Origin: CAZWRN01 sp964636275
GTDB taxonomy: Bacteria; Patescibacteriota; Microgenomatia; Daviesbacterales; UBA10151
DNA: 6,680 nucleotides
Direction of reading: 5' to 3'
Assembly (NCBI GenBank): GCA_964636275.1
Contig: CAZWRN010000046.1
Span: 1-6,680, forward strand
Shown one piece after another: positions 4,640 through 6,680 of this stretch; the stretch's first letter is position 1, and each line of letters begins with the position of its first letter. Made by a program: the position numbers and the translations under genes. The notes under the pieces are model-generated. The model searched no databases and was not told the DNA's origin. It saw only the letters and a list, made by a program, of their open reading frames with translations.

Positions 4640-5437
4640 TTATCGGAGTCCGGTAGCAATGTAGATATCTTCTTGGTTGAGAGCCGCAAATCTTAACCCC
4701 TGATTTTCATTGATCAATCGAGGATCACGCCCCTTAGACTTTGCTTCGCTGACTGTTTCGGGAAAACAGGTTTTTCCAATATTTTCCGCCCTTAACCAAC
4801 GACTTTCGCCAAATCCATGTGCTAGGACCATATTTGTTGATGGATCAAACGACTGTACAACGCGATACCACTCACCTATTTTGCCATCATTAAGATCTGC
4901 TATAAAAGCAGTATTGGTATCAATTAAGTTATTTAGAAAAAAATGTCTGTTGCTTTGAATATCTCCGGTAGGACGATAAAAAACTAGTGTTGTGCTCAAA
5001 GCATCTAGAAGCCCTTTCTTATTGGGATCATTATAAACAGCTGCAACTTTATCCTCTGAGAATTCACCACTTGCTATTCCCCGTGCTAAAATCAAATTTG
5101 TCACGGCTGCAGCGTTACACAAACCCTGACTGGCTTTCAATGCTTCTGGTACTTGTTTAAGTGCCCACATAGCAAATGCCTCAAACTCTTCTCTTAAGTT
5201 ACTACCCTTATCTTTGTCGAATCTATCCAGGGGACCCTCAGGATCAAAAATACGTAATTTACCCTGTTTTGTAAACGGCCACCAGTTTTCATCTGATCGT
5301 ATAGGCCATGTTGAAGTCTGTGCTCTGGCACTATCCACAGTTAAACCAGACACTGTACTGGCAGTTAAAGCAGCTAATCCAAGCTGACAAAATCTTCGGC
5401 GTGTTGTAGTTGGCGACCTTTCCTGACTAGTTAGCAT
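4640..5437 (-). CDS. Tat-exported transglutaminase-like protein (tentative)
   Basis: A 265-residue protein. TTRRRFCQLG (11-20), a hydrophobic run and SARA|Q (cut after 39) form a clear Tat signal. The mature part resembles, from memory of the family, bacterial relatives of the Phytophthora transglutaminase elicitor: an early NWWP (51-54), a PLDRFDK element (69-75), then GLCNAAA with C107, then NRHFFLNN with H165, then AFIADLNDG with D181 and a W-containing strand. The Cys-His-Asp order, with spacings of 58 and 16 residues, fits a papain-like transglutaminase fold acting outside the membrane on protein or peptidoglycan amines. C224 is an extra Cys. The resemblance is by eye, and the usual G-x-C-x-x-W context lacks its Trp, so an inactive or different peptidase-like protein is possible. 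Its promoter predicts a leaderless mRNA; it lies 46 nt downstream of the PIN-TRAM gene. Confidence 0.8.
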   Translation of the reverse strand: MLTSQERSPTTTRRRFCQLGLAALTASTVSGLTVDSARAQTSTWPIRSDENWWPFTKQGKLRIFDPEGPLDRFDKDKGSNLREEFEAFAMWALKQVPEALKASQGLCNAAAVTNLILARGIASGEFSEDKVAAVYNDPNKKGLLDALSTTLVFYRPTGDIQSNRHFFLNNLIDTNTAFIADLNDGKIGEWYRVVQSFDPSTNMVLAHGFGESRWLRAENIGKTCFPETVSEAKSKGRDPRLINENQGLRFAALNQEDIYIATGLR

Positions 5438-5443
5438 TTATCC

Positions 5444-5472
5444 ATTATATCACTATAGGATAGTAACTTCAA
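5444..5472 (-). promoter_or_regulatory. Promoter of the Tat-exported transglutaminase-like gene
   Basis: On the minus strand TTGAAG (5467-5472) and a perfect TATAAT (5444-5449) are 17 nt apart. The -10 box ends 6 nt before the ATG at 5437. The site fills the 46-nt gap after the PIN-TRAM stop codon, so this gene can be transcribed independently of the PIN-TRAM gene. Confidence 0.8.
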
Positions 5473-5483
5473 CTTTTTAGGGG

Positions 5484-6443
5484 TCAATTTTTGAGACTGT
5501 TTTTTAAAATTTTACCAAAGATCATTTTACCCGCTGAAGCTTGAAGTAGCCTAGTTACTTCCAGTGTGACCTCTTTTCCCACCATATCTGCCCCGTTCTC
5601 TAAAACCACCATAGTTCCGTCATTGAGATAGCCGACAGCCTGCTTGGGATCTTTACCGATGTGAACCATCTTGATGGTCAGAGGCTCACCAGGCACAGCC
5701 ACAGTTTTTAAAGCGTTGGCCAGATCGTTGATGTTTAAGACAGTCACCCCAGTCACGGAAGCGACTCTGTTTAGGTTGTAATCAGTTGTGATAATCCTTC
5801 CTTTGAGATTTCTGGCTAGTTTGATCAATTTATCATCAACTGCCCGAGCAGAGACATCCCGATCCCAGATCTCGACTCGCAGCCCTTTGATTTTTTTAAG
5901 TTCATCAATGATCTCAAAACCTCTTCTACCACGAGTTCTTTTTATATAATCAGCTGAATCAGCCACTTGTTGTAGCTCAGTCAAAACAAATGTAGGTATC
6001 AAAATGGTGCCATGAAGAAATGCCGTCTTGGCTATATCCAATATCCGACCATCTATCAGGGCTGAAGTATCGATAATAATCGGTTGGCTTAGAGTCACTC
6101 CCCCTCCAGGCGAAGAAGCGGTAAAGCTAGTTCCGCTCAAAGGATTTTGACTTTGTAGTCGCAATAGCTGAGTCATCACTTCACTTGTCACACGCGAAGC
6201 AAGTGTATTGATCAGATGAATGGTCCAGGAGCTAATTGTTCGAGCTAAATCTGGGAATAAACCGTATCCCATCAAACCAAACCAAATAGTGATAGTAACT
6301 CTTAAAAAGATTCGATTAAAAGGCGGGATATCCGGTATTACCTCGGTAAATATAAAAGCTGTGAGAGCAAACACAACAGCCAGGACAAGCCGAAGCACCG
6401 TGCTAATATCGATTTTGGTACCAAAAAAGGTCCTGTTTGGCAT
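5484..6443 (-). CDS. Membrane-anchored PIN-TRAM domain protein (YacL-type putative RNase)
   Basis: A 319-residue protein. Two membrane segments (about 14-35 and 43-64) are followed by a cytoplasmic linker, a PIN nuclease domain (about 121-245) and a C-terminal TRAM RNA-binding domain (about 252-313). The PIN acidic residues are visible: D125 in IIIDTSALIDGRI, E156 in FVLTELQQVAD, D204 in AVDDKLIKLA and D221 in IITTDYNLN, so a metal-dependent nuclease site appears intact. The TRAM part carries GEPLTIKMV and VGYLNDGTMVVLENG. Bacillus YacL-type proteins are usually described with four membrane segments and somewhat greater length; this one has two. The RNA substrate of this family is poorly known. 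ATG at 6443 is preceded by a good Shine-Dalgarno site, and the stop is TGA. The family call is confident; the biological role is not. Confidence 0.92.
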   Translation of the reverse strand: MPNRTFFGTKIDISTVLRLVLAVVFALTAFIFTEVIPDIPPFNRIFLRVTITIWFGLMGYGLFPDLARTISSWTIHLINTLASRVTSEVMTQLLRLQSQNPLSGTSFTASSPGGGVTLSQPIIIDTSALIDGRILDIAKTAFLHGTILIPTFVLTELQQVADSADYIKRTRGRRGFEIIDELKKIKGLRVEIWDRDVSARAVDDKLIKLARNLKGRIITTDYNLNRVASVTGVTVLNINDLANALKTVAVPGEPLTIKMVHIGKDPKQAVGYLNDGTMVVLENGADMVGKEVTLEVTRLLQASAGKMIFGKILKNSLKN

Positions 6444-6450
6444 TAATAAG

Positions 6451-6457
6451 TTCCTTT
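6451..6457 (-). promoter_or_regulatory. Shine-Dalgarno site of the PIN-TRAM gene
   Basis: AAAGGAA on the minus strand, with its AGGA core 8 nt before the ATG at 6443. It is the only good ribosome binding site in the window and fixes the start of this gene. No convincing promoter is seen upstream; the best partial match is TTGTCT, 17 nt, then GAAAAT, around 6496-6524. Confidence 0.75.
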
Positions 6458-6506
6458 GAAAAAGTCTTCACGTCAGGCAGTACTATCAGTTCATTTTCCC
6501 ATAGTG

Positions 6507-6613
6507 ATGGGCTGTAGACAAGCCCATATCTTGGTTTACTTCATTATTTATATGGAGAATTTGTAAAGATATTTTATCAAACTATTTTTTAATATCTCTT
6601 AATATATATTAAG
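6507..6613. other. Intergenic hairpin and palindrome upstream of the PIN-TRAM gene
   Basis: ATGGGCT (6507-6513) and AGCCCAT (6521-6527) form a 7-bp stem with a 7-nt loop, without a U-run. AGATATT (6567-6573) and AATATCT (6591-6597) form an AT-rich inverted repeat, directly followed by a 16-bp perfect palindrome, CTTAATATATATTAAG (6598-6613). They lie just after the possible stop of the preceding gene and may serve transcript ending or regulation; none is a textbook terminator. Confidence 0.35.
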
Positions 6614-6621
6614 GCGAGTTA

Positions 6622-6680
6622 CTAGAACAGTTTTTGGGCTTTAAAATCTGCAAATAGTAGCTGTTTCAAATCTACTCCTC
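6622..6680 (-). CDS. Possible C-terminal tail of the next gene (partial)
   Basis: One minus-strand frame enters from the right edge and stops at TAG (6622-6624), giving GVDLKQLLFADFKAQKLF. The composition (alternating hydrophobic and charged, helix-like) reads like a genuine protein end. The other two frames stop at TAG within the first bases and at TAA after about 12 codons, respectively. With 18 residues the product cannot be identified, and chance is not excluded. Confidence 0.35.
   Translation of the reverse strand, partial: GVDLKQLLFADFKAQKLF

Noticed and set aside
6620..6680. Possible tRNA at the right edge (GTTTCAAAT and a TTTAAAA stretch)
   Set aside because: Neither the T-stem nor the anticodon stem pairs, and a minus-strand reading frame with a plausible protein end covers the same bases.

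Overview
This looks like a chromosomal segment of an AT-rich, small-genome bacterium. My best guess is a Candidate Phyla Radiation (Patescibacteria) lineage, perhaps Microgenomates-like. That rests on a short YacL-type PIN-TRAM protein, secreted Cys-rich and Thr/Pro-rich proteins with an LPxTG-like end, mostly unrecognisable small exported proteins, and very few Shine-Dalgarno sites. It is an inference from gene style, not from a marker gene. The standard genetic code fits (TGA is used as a stop). All supported genes lie on the minus strand.

Layout from left to right: (1) 1-340, the N-terminal part of an unrecognised secreted protein; (2) 480-2072, a 530-residue secreted protein with Cys-containing repeats, a PKD/Ig-like middle and a C-terminal LPRTG plus membrane segment; (3) 2133-3527, a 464-residue protein with a Tat signal, a Thr/Pro stalk, a membrane segment and a cytoplasmic helical domain; (4) 3528-4639, about 1.1 kb with no large gene. 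This stretch holds a 20-bp palindrome inside a promoter-like site, two DnaA-box-like 9-mers, a 96-nt imperfect inverted repeat, a two-hairpin candidate small RNA with a bidirectional terminator, and a 44-codon gene with its own promoter; (5) 4640-5437, a Tat-exported protein resembling transglutaminase-elicitor folds; (6) 5484-6443, a membrane-anchored PIN-TRAM putative RNase; (7) 6622-6680, the possible C-terminal tail of the next gene.

The four exported-protein genes share two properties. Each has its own sigma70-like promoter whose -10 box ends only 5 to 8 nt before the ATG, so each is predicted to make a leaderless mRNA; the PIN-TRAM gene instead has a normal Shine-Dalgarno site. Each also has a predicted signal-peptidase site followed directly by Gln, so the mature proteins would start with Gln. 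Two use the Tat route and two look Sec-type. Together they read as an independently transcribed set of cell-envelope proteins of unknown function, placed downstream of a housekeeping RNase-like gene.

The most unusual part is the 1.1-kb intergenic region, whose hairpins show wobble-pair patterns that favour a particular RNA strand and may encode undescribed small RNAs.
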